Source: Echinometra lucunter (Eukaryota > Echinodermata > Echinoidea > Camarodonta > Echinometridae). Taken from it: 64,000 nucleotides of DNA. Both the position numbers and the translations under genes were made by a program. The stretch covers positions 2,440,114 to 2,504,113 of the forward strand of contig CM057156.1 in the NCBI GenBank assembly GCA_029962745.1. Reading direction: 5' to 3'. Below are positions 46,156 to 59,794 of this stretch, one piece after another; the first letter of the stretch is position 1; the number at the start of each line of letters is the position of its first letter. The notes below the pieces were generated by a model that was not told where the DNA came from, made no database searches, and saw only the letters and a list, made by a program, of their open reading frames with translations.

Positions 46156-48589
46156 CTCTCATCTCAAAACCCTACCTCCATCAGATAATGGGGGGGGGGG
46201 GTGGGGATGAGAGAAATAGCGAGTGGGAGACAGCGTTAGAGTTGGAAGGAAAGAGGGAGAGAGAGAGTGCGAGAGTCGGAGGAGTGAAGGATACTAAGAT
46301 CTTTTTTCCCCCTTTATGTAGTTACTATGAGATATCTTCTTCTTTCTTCTTTTTTTTTTTTTAAAGAGAGAATAGGTTCCTGCAAGAAGATTTACCCCGT
46401 TATTAACATGATTAAGATTTACACGTACATGCCCTCTACCTATCTAACAGCGAGCTCCTTCTCCATTAGAAATCATGGGGGACAATATTAGATGGGAAAT
46501 ATATTCATGCTCGATTCCTCGTGATTGAAGATTCAAAATAGAAAAACACTCGAAATGAACCTATTGCAAATGGAGAGAGAGAAAGAAGAGAGATAGAGAG
46601 GTCTATGCAGTTTCTTTTTAATCTGGATAAGTTTAATTCTTTCTCACGTCACTGAATAATGCTATTTCAACTACATTTCAAATTTCCATGTTTCAGGAAA
46701 CTAGAGTAAAAAATGGCGCCTTGAGTAATATTTCAGTAACCGATTTGATGCCTGGCGGTAGTGACGGGATGAGAGCAAAATCACATAGCCAGATGAGACT
46801 CTAATTATTGGCATCCAGTTCTTTGAGGTTTGAAAATAAGTTCCAACTTTTTCCGTATCATATAGAAGAACATGACACCCCAAGTCATCATGCCGATATA
46901 CTGGACAGGAATTATCAGCTCATATTTGCAGACAGAATGTTAGACGTGCCGAAAATATCTCTTTAAAAAGTGTAAAAATGAGAAAAATATTTAGACTGTG
47001 CCATGGAAAAGACTTAGTCACCGAATGATTCAGACAGATACTAGTACTGCCTAGGATGGAGACGGGTACAACGATAAAGATTTAGCGATGCAGCATAGCA
47101 ACTGGAGTCATATTGTCTCATTTTTATTCTCAATCCACCATATCCATACATCTTCCAAATTAATGACAAATGAGCTGAAAGCTTAAGAATACTCGGTAAA
47201 AGTTATACATCAATAATGTTATTGCGAGAATATCGCGACATTGATTGCACATTTCGACGAACTGAACATAAAATCCTCAAAGGTATATTTTTGTCTTGTT
47301 TACTCCATCAGATAGTCTTTAGATAACAAGTTAAAGCAAAGCGAGGTAGCGTTACTGATAATTTCTGTGAAAACGAAGATCAAAGCTATATCTAGGGCTT
47401 ACTTCAGAAACATATCCAGTCTGTTCGAACCGACATCTTAAGAAGAAAGTTCTAAGGTGACACGATGCATTTTAGGGGGAGAAAATCGAAGTAAAAATCT
47501 CTTGAAAGTTATCGAAATGCATCACACGGTGATAGTATTCAAGAACGATTCCAAGAAAAGCTGAGCCCTAAATGCTGAAGCAGAAGAATAGAATGAGAAG
47601 GGGCTTCATCTCGTTGCTAATACACTACTGGGAGTTGGGTAGAAAAGTACCGTAGATATAGTTAGATGTAAATAGACATACAGACATGACAGAGTTAGAT
47701 ATAAAATAGCTAATAGGACAGAAGTTCATCACTTCATTACACAGCCCTAGGACATGGAAACACTTTCGATTTTAGATATTAAAAGATTCTGAAGCAATTA
47801 CATAAGGCCACTAGCCAATTTAATGTCCTTTATGGCCCGAAAATCTGTAACAGTATACCAAGATACAAGGCCATGAGCAGTCAACAGCCTTTTTATGTCG
47901 CAACCTAATCCACTTGCTTCTAATCTCATACACTTCGTCGGGTTAATGAAGTAGCTGAAATTCTATGAGCTCATTCATGTTTTATTTAGCACTAATTTTT
48001 ATTGATATATCATTCATAGTGGCCAGGGTTGTGTCATGAACACATCTGGCATTCCAGATTAATATATTGCCTCTAAACAAATAAATGCGTATTAATTTTC
48101 AACGATTCCAGTTAGTTTGCCTCTAGTAGGCTCCTTTTCTCATTCCATGCAGGCGTTCGTGCCATTCTGCAGAACGAAATCCAGACATTGTCGATCTCAA
48201 GTTACTTTCAAAGGAAGACAGAGGAACCAGGTTTGATGTGCTGATGGCTTTGAGAATGGGCATCTTCAGCACGGAGAATCATATCATATATTTATAGGAT
48301 AATTGATGACTTTGGGATAAATTTGGTCAAAAAGTTATGAAGTCTCAACTGAAAAGTGAAGAACTATGGAAATACTGAATCGTACGGCGGCGCATCGTAA
48401 TAAAATAGATAATAAAATAATAAACATGATAAATGTATAATGGTTACAAAACATACGCTTTGCTTGCACTGAAAATATTTTCAAGGCTTCTGAGAATGTT
48501 TGGCTCTATCCCTCGGCATGGAGGGATGAAGAAAATTAAGTAGTCATCTTTACAAATACCCTTAGAGGCATTCTTAATGCCTGGTTTAA
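46156..48589. other. No gene seen
   Basis: Contains a poly-G run at 46191-46202, a purine tract at 46240-46285, a (GA)n patch at 46572-46600, and otherwise AT-rich unique sequence with no conserved open frame. Confidence 0.6.
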
Positions 48590-49040
48590 GAGGCTTTCAC
48601 ATATCCACTCCGGTGTGCGTACGGCGAGTGAAAAAGTCATTTTGGCCAATTTCGTTCGGTGGCCAGCCGGGGCCCCTACGGCTCCCACGGGTACCGGGAA
48701 ATTTTCACTAGCCGTACGGGCGCCGCGGTGCTGAGCTGGCTGCTCCCAATTCTTCCGGTGTTTTCATCTCACCATTAAGACGTAGAAAGCCCGTAGAAGG
48801 CCCGTGGTGGCACCTTATGGGTCCCGTGCGGCCTCCGGCCGGTGGCCGGGAGGTCTCCGCACGTTTTTTCCTGACATTTCTCGTGAAAAAATGTTGACGG
48901 GCGCCTTGCGGTGCTCAAGGCTGCCGCACAGCTATCCTGCGGTTCCCTCACGGGCCCCTCAAGGGTCCCGGGCTCCTGCTGTACGGGGACCGTTGGATGT
49001 AACAATTGCTAGTGCGGCCCCCTCACGGCGGCATCGAATC
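48590..49040. repeat. GC/CpG-rich block with CGTACGG motifs, left
   Basis: A sharp rise in G+C with repeated strings such as CGTACGGCG, GCCGTACGGGCGCC, GGGTCCCG and GCGGTGCT. Frames across it are open on both strands only because of composition. It appears related to the block at 49695-50500. Confidence 0.6.
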
Positions 49041-49694
49041 CATCCGTTTGATATATACAGTGTTATGAGTGACATTGCTCTCTCTCTGTGTCTTTCTGCC
49101 AAAGTCAGCTTTTTGTCCTCATTACAGCACAAGTGAACTGGATAAAAGATTTTTTTAAAGGCCGGAATTATTGAGGGGAAATTTAATTGTATAGCACATC
49201 CCCCCCCCAAAAAAAAACAACCGCCCGCCTTCCCCGAATATTGAAATTCAACCTAACAGCTGACTTTGCTGTACAGCACCCCTGTGAAAAATCGTTGCCA
49301 ATTGCCTGGCCCTCGTCCCCTTTTGAAAATGTTGTATATGTCACCGTATGTCACCATTTGCTCATATTAAGTATTGCTTCCTTTCCACCCTCCCCCCCCC
49401 TCTCCGACAGGTACAGATACTCTATGTAGCCATACGTGGGGGAGGGGGGGACAAGAATAGGTAGGGGGGGGGGGACTAAAGTCAAAGAAAAAAGAGAGGG
49501 CAAATGAACAGAAGATGAAGGGAATATGTCAATGTCGAACCTTGACAAATCATGTACTATGCAGCTACTATTGTCTGTTCTTGTCCAATAAATAAAAAGC
49601 TTCTTATGCGCAATATGTGTACATGAAGTTTTTTTATGTTGGGATAGCCACCGAACCTACATATTCTGATTAAATATGAATATAATTATATACG
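49041..49694. other. No gene seen between the GC-rich blocks
   Basis: Holds a short (CT)n, poly-C near 49201 and 49392, and poly-G near 49441-49474. Confidence 0.6.
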
Positions 49695-50500
49695 TAAATA
49701 GTGCAACGCACGGCACCCGGCAGGGCGCTGGCCGGGCGCCATAAGGACCTCGGCAGGGCCCCAACCGGGAACCTGTTCATCGGACGGAGCCCGGAAGCTT
49801 ACCTTACGGCGCCCGGCCGGCAACCTTACGGTTTTTTGACGGGTGCCTTGCGATAACATTCCACCAATTTTTAACGAGCATCGACCGGACCCCGTAGAAT
49901 ATGTGACCACAAACACCGTAGAAATGAAAATCGAAAGGGACCCGTACAGTCTCAAAAATTCACGGCAAGCCGCCGGGTTGGAAAATCGTACGGGGCCCGG
50001 TGCATTTGTGACCTAGGCATTACATTTGGCTTATGATCAGCGTACGGAGTCCGTATTCTGCCAGTAACCCCTATCCGTAGGGCCTCCGTGAGGAGGAAGA
50101 AGGCGATCGTAAGATTATCGTACGGATCCACGGGCTCCGCAGCCTCTCCGATTTTGTTTCCCGAGGAGTTATACAAATTTGAAAAATCGCAAGCCCGTAG
50201 CCCGTAAACATATCGTAGGTGGCATTGCAGGATTCCTGCACGGGCCCCGTACAATTTCTGCGGGGAGGCTGGGGAGATTGCATGATTATCATACAGTCTC
50301 CGAGCGGCCTCTGTATGGAAATGCCACGGCCTGTCCCCCTGATGGCCAAACAGAAAATGACACGATGATCGCAGATTATGTAAACACAAACACCGTATCC
50401 CGTAGCCACATACGATGCCTCCGAAAAATCGTAGACCAAAGTCATCGTACGGCGCCCGGGGCAAATGTAACCCAGGCACAATATTGTCAGTCTTTGTGCT
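49695..50500. repeat. GC/CpG-rich block with CGTACGG motifs, right
   Basis: Degenerate internal repetition: TCGTACGGGGCCCGGTGCAT (about 49987) resembles TCGTACGGCGCCCGGGGCAA (about 50445), and GTGACCTAGGCA resembles GTAACCCAGGCA after them. CGTACGG or its variants recur about every 50-150 bp. The 200- and 144-residue minus-strand frames here are composition artefacts as far as I can tell. Confidence 0.6.
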
Positions 50501-52757
50501 GCCATGCGGTGTTTTTTTTTTATTAAGTAAATACCCTTTTATAAACTGATACATTCATCGTTGGATCATAGACGATCCGCCGCCTAAACGTCGAAATTCC
50601 GGAATTATCTTATATTCATTATTGGTTTCTCGTATGAAATTGATTCACATTTGGGAGAAGTTAATTGATTTCTGTCCGTCTCTCCTCTTCCGAGAATTTC
50701 AGAATTAAGTTTCGATTAATTCAGTCGTCTTGTATTCTCTAAGGCATGGCAACGGGCAGATTTTGATTGCAAAGCGAAATAACTTCTATTCAACACGTAC
50801 ATGTAATCCAAGGTGCTTACAGCATGTTGAGATGCAGCAGATTGAGCGCAGTAAGGAGAAAGGGATCGTATCGCATTGAAGAGGTTTTGAAGTGGTCATT
50901 TACTGATCGGAGATTCACAGACGATGAGATGAATAGTGCAAAAAGGTCATACAAGATGAAGGCAAGTCTGGTAACAAGTTATATGGCAACCTGTTCGAAT
51001 ATAGCAAATTACGCGAGGCACTGAAATTGGAGGAGTTGAAATCTGAAACTCGAATATGAAAAACAGGATTCATATGATATTGTGTCATATTTTAGGCACA
51101 AGAAGTCAAGTGGCTGAAATTAATGCATGTAGGTTTCTGCTCCAGCTTTTTGGCCATCGGTGAATATAGCAACTCTCTAGTCATTCCACATTCCAAAATT
51201 TGCAAAGTGCCCTGCCAACTTTAGTACGAATCAATACTACAAGCTAACGAAAATGCTCGACTTAGAATACAGTTCAAAAAGTACAACTCTTTATTTCATA
51301 TTAACTTTCTAAGTCGAGAGTAATGACATCTGCCCGAGATACGGTGTACGGATATCTGGATATAGGAGGCTAAATCACACTTGCATATTTATAACTGTTC
51401 CTACTTTCCAACAGACGGACCAAATCCAAACTGAGGACATACTGAGGTACATAGGCTGTAGCAGTCGGGTTTGAGCCTTTTTAGTTATCTTTCCCTCAGA
51501 AGTCCTAATTCCTCCTAGAAGAAAGCAGATCACTAGGCCAGAAGCCAAAGCAGTTCTTACATTTTTTTTTCACAAAATCCACGTGCATGTTCTAATTCTT
51601 GACGAGAAAGGGAAATTCAGCAGGTGATCCAGGACTAAGTTCTAAAGTAGGGTTCCCACTAGCTTAAGATCCCTGCACAGGCCTCATGTTTAAAAGCGTA
51701 GGGCTGCTCAAGCCATTTGGGCCCCCATGACTCTTTCCATTCCTAGGTGGACCCTAGTCAAAGCTTCACCACCATGACCACTGCAATCTCATTTAATCAG
51801 GTGAACCCAGGGAACCGGGTTACCTACTCTTACCTATATGCCATTTATTTCCAGTTACCTGGCTGTGCATCCAGTCGTCTTAAATTTCCCGTACAACTAA
51901 ATATAACGAGATGTGACACCAAGTGCGATCAAATCACTACATCGGAACGCCTCCAACATGTCCTAGGCATTATTCTTTCACTTGATAAGCTTTTCTTTCG
52001 CATCTTCTCCAGTGAAACAGTCAGGATGAATTCATGAATTCCTATGAAACTAATTCGAAACATACTCTTCTACTCCAGGCTTTGCATGGGAGACTAATAT
52101 TTGTTGCAAACGTCTGAATAAGAGAATACACGTAGAATATGCAGAAGGTGAGAAAGTTAGTTTTTAGAACGTAATAAAGAGATAAATGGATTCACTATTC
52201 AACAAATGGATTTGCAAAGGCAATGCTTAACTTTGTATTTTTTTGAAATATGTATTTCCGGAGGGTTTGTTCAATGTTGAATCTGTTTTATTCCATTTGA
52301 ACCAAAAACATTGTTCAAGGCTTTAATGAAGGTTGTGCCAGTCAACCCTCCTAGATTGAAATGGGGTTTTTGCGTTTTACCGCAAATGGCAATTCATCGT
52401 CAGCCCACGTCTGCCTGCCTGCGAATTACAACAATCAATCAGTTTGTTTTCTACTCCAGGGACTCCAGTAAAACAATTGGATAAGAAAGCTGTTCACGTG
52501 ACTATCCCTCGAGATGGTTACTAGCGTGAAACAAAGACACTTGGTTGCAATATGGCGCCAAAGAATTTTTCTTTGGTTTCAGCAGAAAATTATTGAAAAA
52601 AAAACACAATATTTATTCATTCTTTTATTCGCCTTTTTCTCTCTTTGTATGTGTGGTATTATTTCGAGCGGTAAATTGGCAAGGTGATGCTGTTATGACG
52701 ATTGTGACGTGTAAGAAGGTATTCGGGCACTCGTGAAAGAACAGAGTATCATACAGA

Positions 52758-52759
<2 letters not shown>

Positions 52760-52796
<37 letters not shown>
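52760..52796. repeat. (GA)n microsatellite
   Basis: About 36 bp of pure GA dinucleotides. Confidence 0.95.
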
Positions 52797-52799
<3 letters not shown>

Positions 52800-54481
52800 A
52801 TCGGCGTCCTTTTAAGAGGCTTATTTCACCTGCTGATATTTTTTCTTTATTCATTCGTTATCATTTTAATTCATTTATTCATTTACTTGTTATTTATTTC
52901 GAAACATTCGTCAAGATGAAACAATTCATTCCATATTGATTATGTAGAATGGAGTAAGGCAGAGAAAGCATGTTTTCGAAAACACTTAACAATGGATATG
53001 CAGTAGGAGTCTTTGGCGTCCCGAAGTCGACATTGATCCGTGTTGATTAGTGCGTGGAAAATTAGGCCGAGGCACACAACGCTCGACATCTTCTTTATAA
53101 TAAAATGTGAAATTTAATCGCAAAATGAGTTTGATCTCTAAACTTCTTAATACTATTTCCAGAGCAACGAATTTGTTTTTTCCCCCTAGATGCTTATTCT
53201 GTACGAGCAGACCCGTAGGAGAGCATGTGGAGAAGGAAAGGAAAGTTGCAGTTCTTATGTTTCACTTAATTTCCAGTAGTACTTAAAAATGAGTAACGTT
53301 TACCTGATTTGAAAAATGAAAAAAATCTGCGTAGTCTTTCATTCCTTTAGAGTAAGTTTAGAAAAGATGAATGTTCTCGTAAAAAGGCATATCCCCTGAA
53401 AAGGATCGTTCTTCAAAGGCCATCACATTCGAAATATAATCATAAGCAGTAAATATCTGAAAAGTTTTGAACCAAACAGCTACGTATTCACATTCTCGTA
53501 CATGTCGTATACATGTAGTCTACGTAATTTCTGTGTGAAGTGTTTGTGATTTTTCAGGAAGCCCGGGTCAAGTTCATTTTCATTATGTATGCATAATACA
53601 CCCCAGTTCATTTGTATTACCTATACACTATAAGTATCAGTGTATATAGTCTCGGTTGCCGATTACGGGCATGCAGAAAAATACTGGGACCATGAACAAC
53701 CAGGGAGGTATCATAGACTCCTTGGAACAACCAAGGCAGATTAAAATCGCGAAATTTGAAAGAAATTTTACTCTGCGACTAGGCGAAGATCGGCCGACGA
53801 TCAATTGCAAGTAGATCACCTGTTGTTAGCAGATCAGTTGTCAGTTCATCCAAAAAAATACAAACAAAGAAACACAACAAAACAAAACAAAAACAACAAA
53901 CAAATCGAAAGAGAAAAGGAACCGCTCGTGGGAAGGTTGGCAACGGTTTGTTCCCGACTGGTCTTTTCGTTAGTGACTGCGCAGAAGTGATTCAGTATCG
54001 GTAAACAAAAGAATCGCGATGGCCGATAACCTCCTTATGGTCACAGATGACTTGAACTGCTTTCCCACCGACAGCAACCTTTTAAGACTTTGCAGTCTCC
54101 CATTAGTTTGCCATTTTTAGACGATCGATAACAGATCCGGAAAAAAAAAAATTCGGAGCAGCAATTGGTTAGCAAGAGTCGCCGATTTTCGTCGGTTGGT
54201 TGCATCGCAAACCTCCACCCGAGCAAAATCATCAATCAACCAGTCACCAACCCATAACAACCATGACAACGTTTAGAAGACTGCTAAAAATGTTTTGCGA
54301 CTATAGTGAAATTCAATTGGTTGTCACTGGTCCAAAACCAGTTGCACCTCTTTTGAGAATTGTGCTTAATTATCAACAGTGCCATACAGCATCTGCAGTG
54401 TCTTTCGTAATGTATTAAACGATTGGACCTCCACTTTCTCCTAAAACATCGAAGTAAGTATAGACCAGATAAACGGGAGGC

Positions 54482-54483
<2 letters not shown>

Positions 54484-54532
<49 letters not shown>
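54484..54532. repeat. (GA)n microsatellite
   Basis: About 48 bp of pure GA dinucleotides. Confidence 0.95.
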
Positions 54533-54535
<3 letters not shown>

Positions 54536-56026
54536 GTAAATAATTTCCTTTTCTATTCCCCCTCCCCCCAACCATGCCAACAAACATATTGACACTCCTT
54601 TCTGCATTTGTTCACCCTAGATTTTCTTTTGATTTTGTTACATTGAATATAATTATTTATGTGGGGTTTTTCAAATGATTATTTCTATTCGTAAATATAT
54701 TCATGTTTATATACACTATGTCTTTGTTCCAGCCATTTTAATCAACCTATTAAAAGCTTTCATTTAACAATAAACTGATAAATACATCCTCTTTTGCATG
54801 GCATGTAACATGTACCTGGAAGGGACCTTTCAAGGTAATAAATCCACGGTATTGAAAGTCAAGACAACTCCGGATAGTCTTGGAATATTTACATCAAGGA
54901 TATGGAGATATAGACTTTCAAACGCCAATGAATTGTCATATGATACTTCATAGCGGCCAAATTAGAACACTGGTGTGCGATCGAATTCATCTAATTCCAT
55001 TAAAACAATATACTTTCATGTGGTAAAAAGACAGATTGTAGTTTTAATAGAAATTGACACGTGCAATGCATTTAGGAGCGAATCTTTACATCTTAATAAC
55101 AAGAAATTTCTCACCAAATGCTTCCTACAGAAAACACAATACACTGTAATTCAATCAATTCAAATTGCCATAGGAGTGACCGTCTTGCGTCGTTATTCGC
55201 GAAAGGCAATTTATGCAATTAATCATACTACTGTATCACTAGACGTAGGGGTTCTTCTTTCTTCTATTGTGGTCGCGTAAATTAGATAACTCGATCCCAT
55301 CCCCAGGCATCTATTAAAGTACAGACAAGTGTGAATTATACTTAGTTGCACATTGATTGTAGAAAATACAAAAAAGCCTAGTACGTGGACTTATCTTCAT
55401 TCTCCTTTGGTAGAATTACGGAATAGGAGCCCTGCAATGCATGTACTGCTTTTATCAGCTACTTTCCAATGAATACCTTTGACATTTTCTAATAATCGTG
55501 AAAATAGGGAACGCGTAATTATACGTAAATTTAGTTTAAATGAACAAAGTGTCTAGCTTATAGTTTAATATGAACCGGGACGCTATTATAATTTTTTAAA
55601 ATATTCGTTTTAAAATTAACAAATAAGACTTTACGAAGTGTAATAGGATATGAATGTATTATATCTCACCCTTATCTTTTTCATGAACTTTCATACCCTT
55701 ACGATGTTATTATGGTACTTGTAATCTAATGCGAATGTACGAACGGGAGCATTAATGGGGCCGCTTTAGGAAGAATCGACAGAGTGGAATCTATAGCTTG
55801 ATTTGAACTGATTTTCAGTTATTTAGACGTCTCGAAATTATATTTCTTGTTATTCACAAACAGAAGCTTCAGATAATGAAGGTAATCGCTTTACTATATT
55901 AAACATGTTAAACGCAATCAGGTCAGAACGTGGCGTTCATATCGATGACTTTATTTACATGATTATGGATCCCAATTTTTTAGTCACAAATAAAATGCTT
56001 CTGAATGATAAAGAGGTTGTTATGAC

Positions 56027-56573
56027 GGAAGCCAATATTGATATTTTAAGCAGTCATTGAAAGCTTCGATTGATCCTTGAATAATCATTGATTGAAACCC
56101 AAGCGAAAAATGCCACATGTTCTTATAAATAATGTTGTTTCAAAATTCTAATCGAAGCGGAGTATGCCGTTAAATCGGTTGTCCTTTAATTAATTCAGAA
56201 GAAAATAAGTTCATCTGGAAAGAGTTTAAAAAGATGTTTCTGTTCTTATGTCTTGGCTGGTCACGATTGTATAACTTGGCAGAAAGAGTTGGGGGTATTA
56301 AAGATCGTAAAACTCAACATGAAGGAAGCCAATTGATATTTTAAGCAGTCAATGAAAGCTTCGATTGATCCTTGAATAATCATTGATTGAAGCCCAAGCA
56401 AATAATGCCATATGTTTTGAAAAATAATATGGTCCCAAATATTAATCGAAGTGGCATAATTGGTTGCCCTTTAAATTCAAAAGAAAATATATCCACCTGA
56501 AAAGAGTTTGAAAAGATGTTTCCGTTCTTATGTATGGATAGGTCGCGATGGTATAACTTTGCAGAAAGAGTTT
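56027..56573. repeat. Tandem duplication, 297-bp step
   Basis: The block from GGAAGCCAATATTGATATTT (56027) to GCAGAAAGAGTT (about 56290) recurs from GGAAGCCAATTGATATTTTA (56324) to GCAGAAAGAGTTT (about 56573). The copies share TTAAGCAGTCA, GCTTCGATTGATCCTTGAAT and GTTCTTATGT but differ at many sites and small indels. No coding function is visible. Confidence 0.85.
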
Positions 56574-56717
56574 TTTTGTTTAAAGCATCTTCAACTATAG
56601 AAGACTAGGTAAATTCGCATTTTTAGATGTCTAATGTTGGTACTTCGAACTGTGAAAAGTTTTCATGTTTCTAAGAAGGAAAATGGATTGATAAAAAACT
56701 TGATCTACTCTCTTTAA

Positions 56718-57277
56718 AGGGTAAGTCCACCCTAGAAATTTCACTGTTTCAATAAAAGGAGATAAATTTGAACAGCATTTTAAAAAAGAAATGAGCAAAA
56801 TCGGTCAAAGAATAAGAAAATTACACTCATTTACATTTTCTAGTAAACTACTCTCGGCTCTGCAAATTGGCAACACTGATGACATCATATGCGAGCAGGT
56901 CTTCATTCACTTTGTACATGAAATTTCACATTTTCTCAAGTTTCTTGGAAGTTACACATTTTCTTACCCTATAGTCTAAGTATGTTATGTAAAAAGCAAT
57001 TCTTCTGAACATGCAAGAATATGGGGGTTAGAAAATGTGTTACTTCCAAGAAAATTGAGAAAATGTGAAATTTCATGTACAAAGTGAATGGAGACCTGCT
57101 CGCATATGATGTCATCAGTGTTGACAATTTGCAGAGCTGAGAGTAGTTTACTAGAAAATGTAAATGAGTGTTATTTTCTTATTCTTTGACCGATTTTGCT
57201 CATTTCTTTTTTTAAAATGCTGTTCAAATTTATCTCGTTTTATTGAAATAGTGAAACTTCTAGGGTGGACTTTCCCT
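56718..57277. mobile_element. TTAA-flanked foldback MITE, copy 2
   Basis: Same ends as copy 1 (AGGGTAAGTCCACCCTAGAA and, inverted, AGGGAAAGTCCACCCTAGAA), flanked by TTAA at 56714-56717 and 57278-57281. The arms of about 260 bp are near-complementary through GACATCATATGCGAGCAGGTC. It is longer than copy 1 (560 against 426 bp) because copy 1 has lost part of one arm. Frames over it are not genes. Confidence 0.88.
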
Positions 57278-57289
57278 TTAAAAACAAAT

Positions 57290-58015
57290 AATGAACGCAT
57301 TCACTCTGTTAGGGGTGAATTTCAGAAGAGAGTGCATTTACAGAGAATTAAGAGTGAATTAAGATTAAAAATTGTGATATTTACTCTTCTAGGGGTGACC
57401 TCAGTGATCCCTCAAAAATTTTGAGTGATCACTGAGGTCATCCCTAAAAGAGTGAATAAAGTGTGAAAATCAAAATTTTTACACTTAGAGGCATTGGCTA
57501 ACTTCGTGAGCAGCCGATAAAAAAAAAAAAATCTCAAGATGAAACATGATTGTGTATAGGTACTTGTATTTGTACTCCAAAACCTTGAAACCAACCATAA
57601 TTTGGAATGAAAAAACCGCGATTTGATTATCTTTCGTCTCAGAGACAATAAATAAGAGGACCGTTTAGCTCTAATTAAAAAATCCGTTATCTGCCTCCCT
57701 CCGCGTGATACGCCAATACACACAGTACGGTCCGGTGAGCCATGCGCGCATGCGCACTTCTTACGTCCAGGTCTGTGCAACCGACCCCTATATATTTTTC
57801 AAACATTTGGTTCACATTTCTAATATCTAAAAATACTTGGAACTTTCATACTGGTACTTTTACACTATAACCCTTATGTTTATCCCATTTTCAAGTAACA
57901 AAATGAGATTTTTAAAAATCATGACAATGTTAACCAATGCCTTTAATTCTTTCTTAATTCACTCTAAATTCACTCTCTTCTGAAATTCACCCCTTACAGA
58001 GTGAACGCGTTCACT
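57290..58015. mobile_element. TIR element with GAGTGAAC-type ends
   Basis: The left arm (TGAACGCATTCACTCTGTTA then GGGGTGAATTTCAGAAGAGA) matches the right arm in inverted orientation (57950-58015, ending AGAGTGAACGCGTTCACTCT). The TIR is about 65-70 bp. It begins within about 10 bp of the TTAA MITE. A second palindrome is nested at 57384-57458. No transposase. Confidence 0.65.
57384..57458. repeat. Near-perfect 75-bp palindrome
   Basis: TACTCTTCTAGGGGTGACCT ... AGGTCATCCCTAAAAGAGTG, centred on CTCAAAAATTTTGAG at about 57420. It may be a small MITE of its own inside the larger element. Confidence 0.8.
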
Positions 58016-59790
58016 CTTTTTTTTTTTTTTTTTAAATAGAGTACTCGAAATCACTCAAAGTGGATTTTGCGCCTCACTCGATGGATTTTGAAATATTTGA
58101 AATATTTGCTAGTAGATGTAACTTTGATTTAAAGAAACAAAATTAACAGAACATGAGATTTTCGTTTTTCCCGATGGCTAGAATATTTGAACAATCGCGC
58201 TCGGAATACATTATTGACAAACCAATGGGAGCGAATCCAAAGGAAGAAAACTCTCAAATCTTCACGCAGCCACTCCCTTATGTCTGTAGCATGTATCAGA
58301 AAAAAATTCAACCCAAAATCTTTATCCGCAGAATCAGTCATTTTTCACAACCTAAAATTGTTGCCTTCGTCTCAAGCCTGTAGATGTTTAGCTTGAAAAA
58401 GAAACGCTTTGCCTGAAAACGGGTACGGTCAGTTGTTAGGACGGAATGATCAGTATATTTGAATGGAGTATTTTGTTCCTCAACACTTACCCCCCCCCCC
58501 CCCCCCCCCATTGACGTAACTGCTTTTCAGCTCATTTTGGCCACTTTCCCTTATATCATGTGTATAATCTCCAGAATTCTATTGAGCTATTACGTTGCAA
58601 TAATCTGAAACATGACCCAGTGAAATTCCCTTCTCGGCTAGCACTAGTAGTAGTAAAGAAGGATACAGAATTATTCATTATAGCCTTAAGAAATAATAAA
58701 CATGATGAAAAAAGTGACACCCCGTCATCCTTTTTGGGCTCCAAGGGTATATCTTTTTTTTTTTCTGTCGTTTCATATAGTATAAAACCCAATCTTTCAA
58801 ATAAGCACACCCGTCAGTCATGCAGTTGGAATTTAAGGAAAATAAATGAGAAATTGTTGTCTCTGGGAATTTTCTTGCCCGAGGAGAGATGCACATCAAC
58901 AAAATGAAAATAATATACCGAAATATAAAAAAATCAATAATGGCATAGAATCACCGAAATCCAGGATTTCGATGCCTCGGACCGATATGTTCTTTCCGCC
59001 TATAAGGCAGGGAGAGAGGTTGGTTGTGAATTCTTGGTATAGGCCTAGTAGGTATTCCATTTCTATTGATATCTCACTTGAAAATTATTTCTGAGTAGTC
59101 TCTCCAAATACGATTAAAGGGCTAATCATTACGATACGCCCTACAACATGTACAACTCTCCTACTATCACAATATCACACGTTCTCATACATACCATAGA
59201 AAAATGAAGGGTATACCTTGAAATGAAAATCTCGTTATTTTATTTAGTTCTTTATTATCCAAGGTTTCTTATCATGACCGTATGGCCATGTTTATGTGGA
59301 TATCTCCTGATATTTGCAGTCTGTCGAATGGGTCAAAAAGTCAGGCAGCACCAATAAAAGATGTCACCCTTATGAGCTTCTACTCATTCCATCTAGGACA
59401 TTTGATTAATCGAAACACAGAATGCTCTGAAATGTATCGATCTCCTATGAAGTCGTAGTTCAAAGAAAAGAAAGAATTATAAAGGCGGTAAGGTTAGGAT
59501 ACTGCTCAAGTGTTTTCGGTTTTGGATTGGGTTTCTCGCGCTGATGTGTTATTGATAGAAAACTCGCTCTGGAATCGATACTACATCGGTTGTGAAAAGG
59601 TTTATAAAGGCCCGTGACTTGTTTCATTTTCTTTCTCACCACAACCGCCCCCATCGGTGAAGAACATACCTCTTGAACGAACGTGATAGTTCATCGTAGG
59701 ACAGGGTACCACGTGACAGATAATTAGACGTAGCGCTGTTTCATTTCTAGTTAGAGACAAGCATTCGATTAAAAACTTGACTTTATCGCG
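58016..59790. other. No gene seen
   Basis: Starts with poly-T and contains poly-C at about 58491-58510. A 70-76 residue frame on either strand at 58129-58383 has no family features that I recognise. Confidence 0.55.
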
Positions 59791-59794
59791 CCTT

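Larger units (their letters stand above)
50501..56026. other. No gene seen
   Basis: About 5.5 kb, mostly unique AT-rich DNA, with (GA)n at 52760-52796 and 54484-54532. Frames of 60-107 residues (for example 50767-51024, 51747-52037, 54975-55280) lack any family features. Confidence 0.6.

Noticed and set aside
49686..50554. Minus-strand frames of 200 and 144 residues as a gene
   Set aside because: They sit in the CpG-rich repeated block, are open in several frames, and resemble no family.
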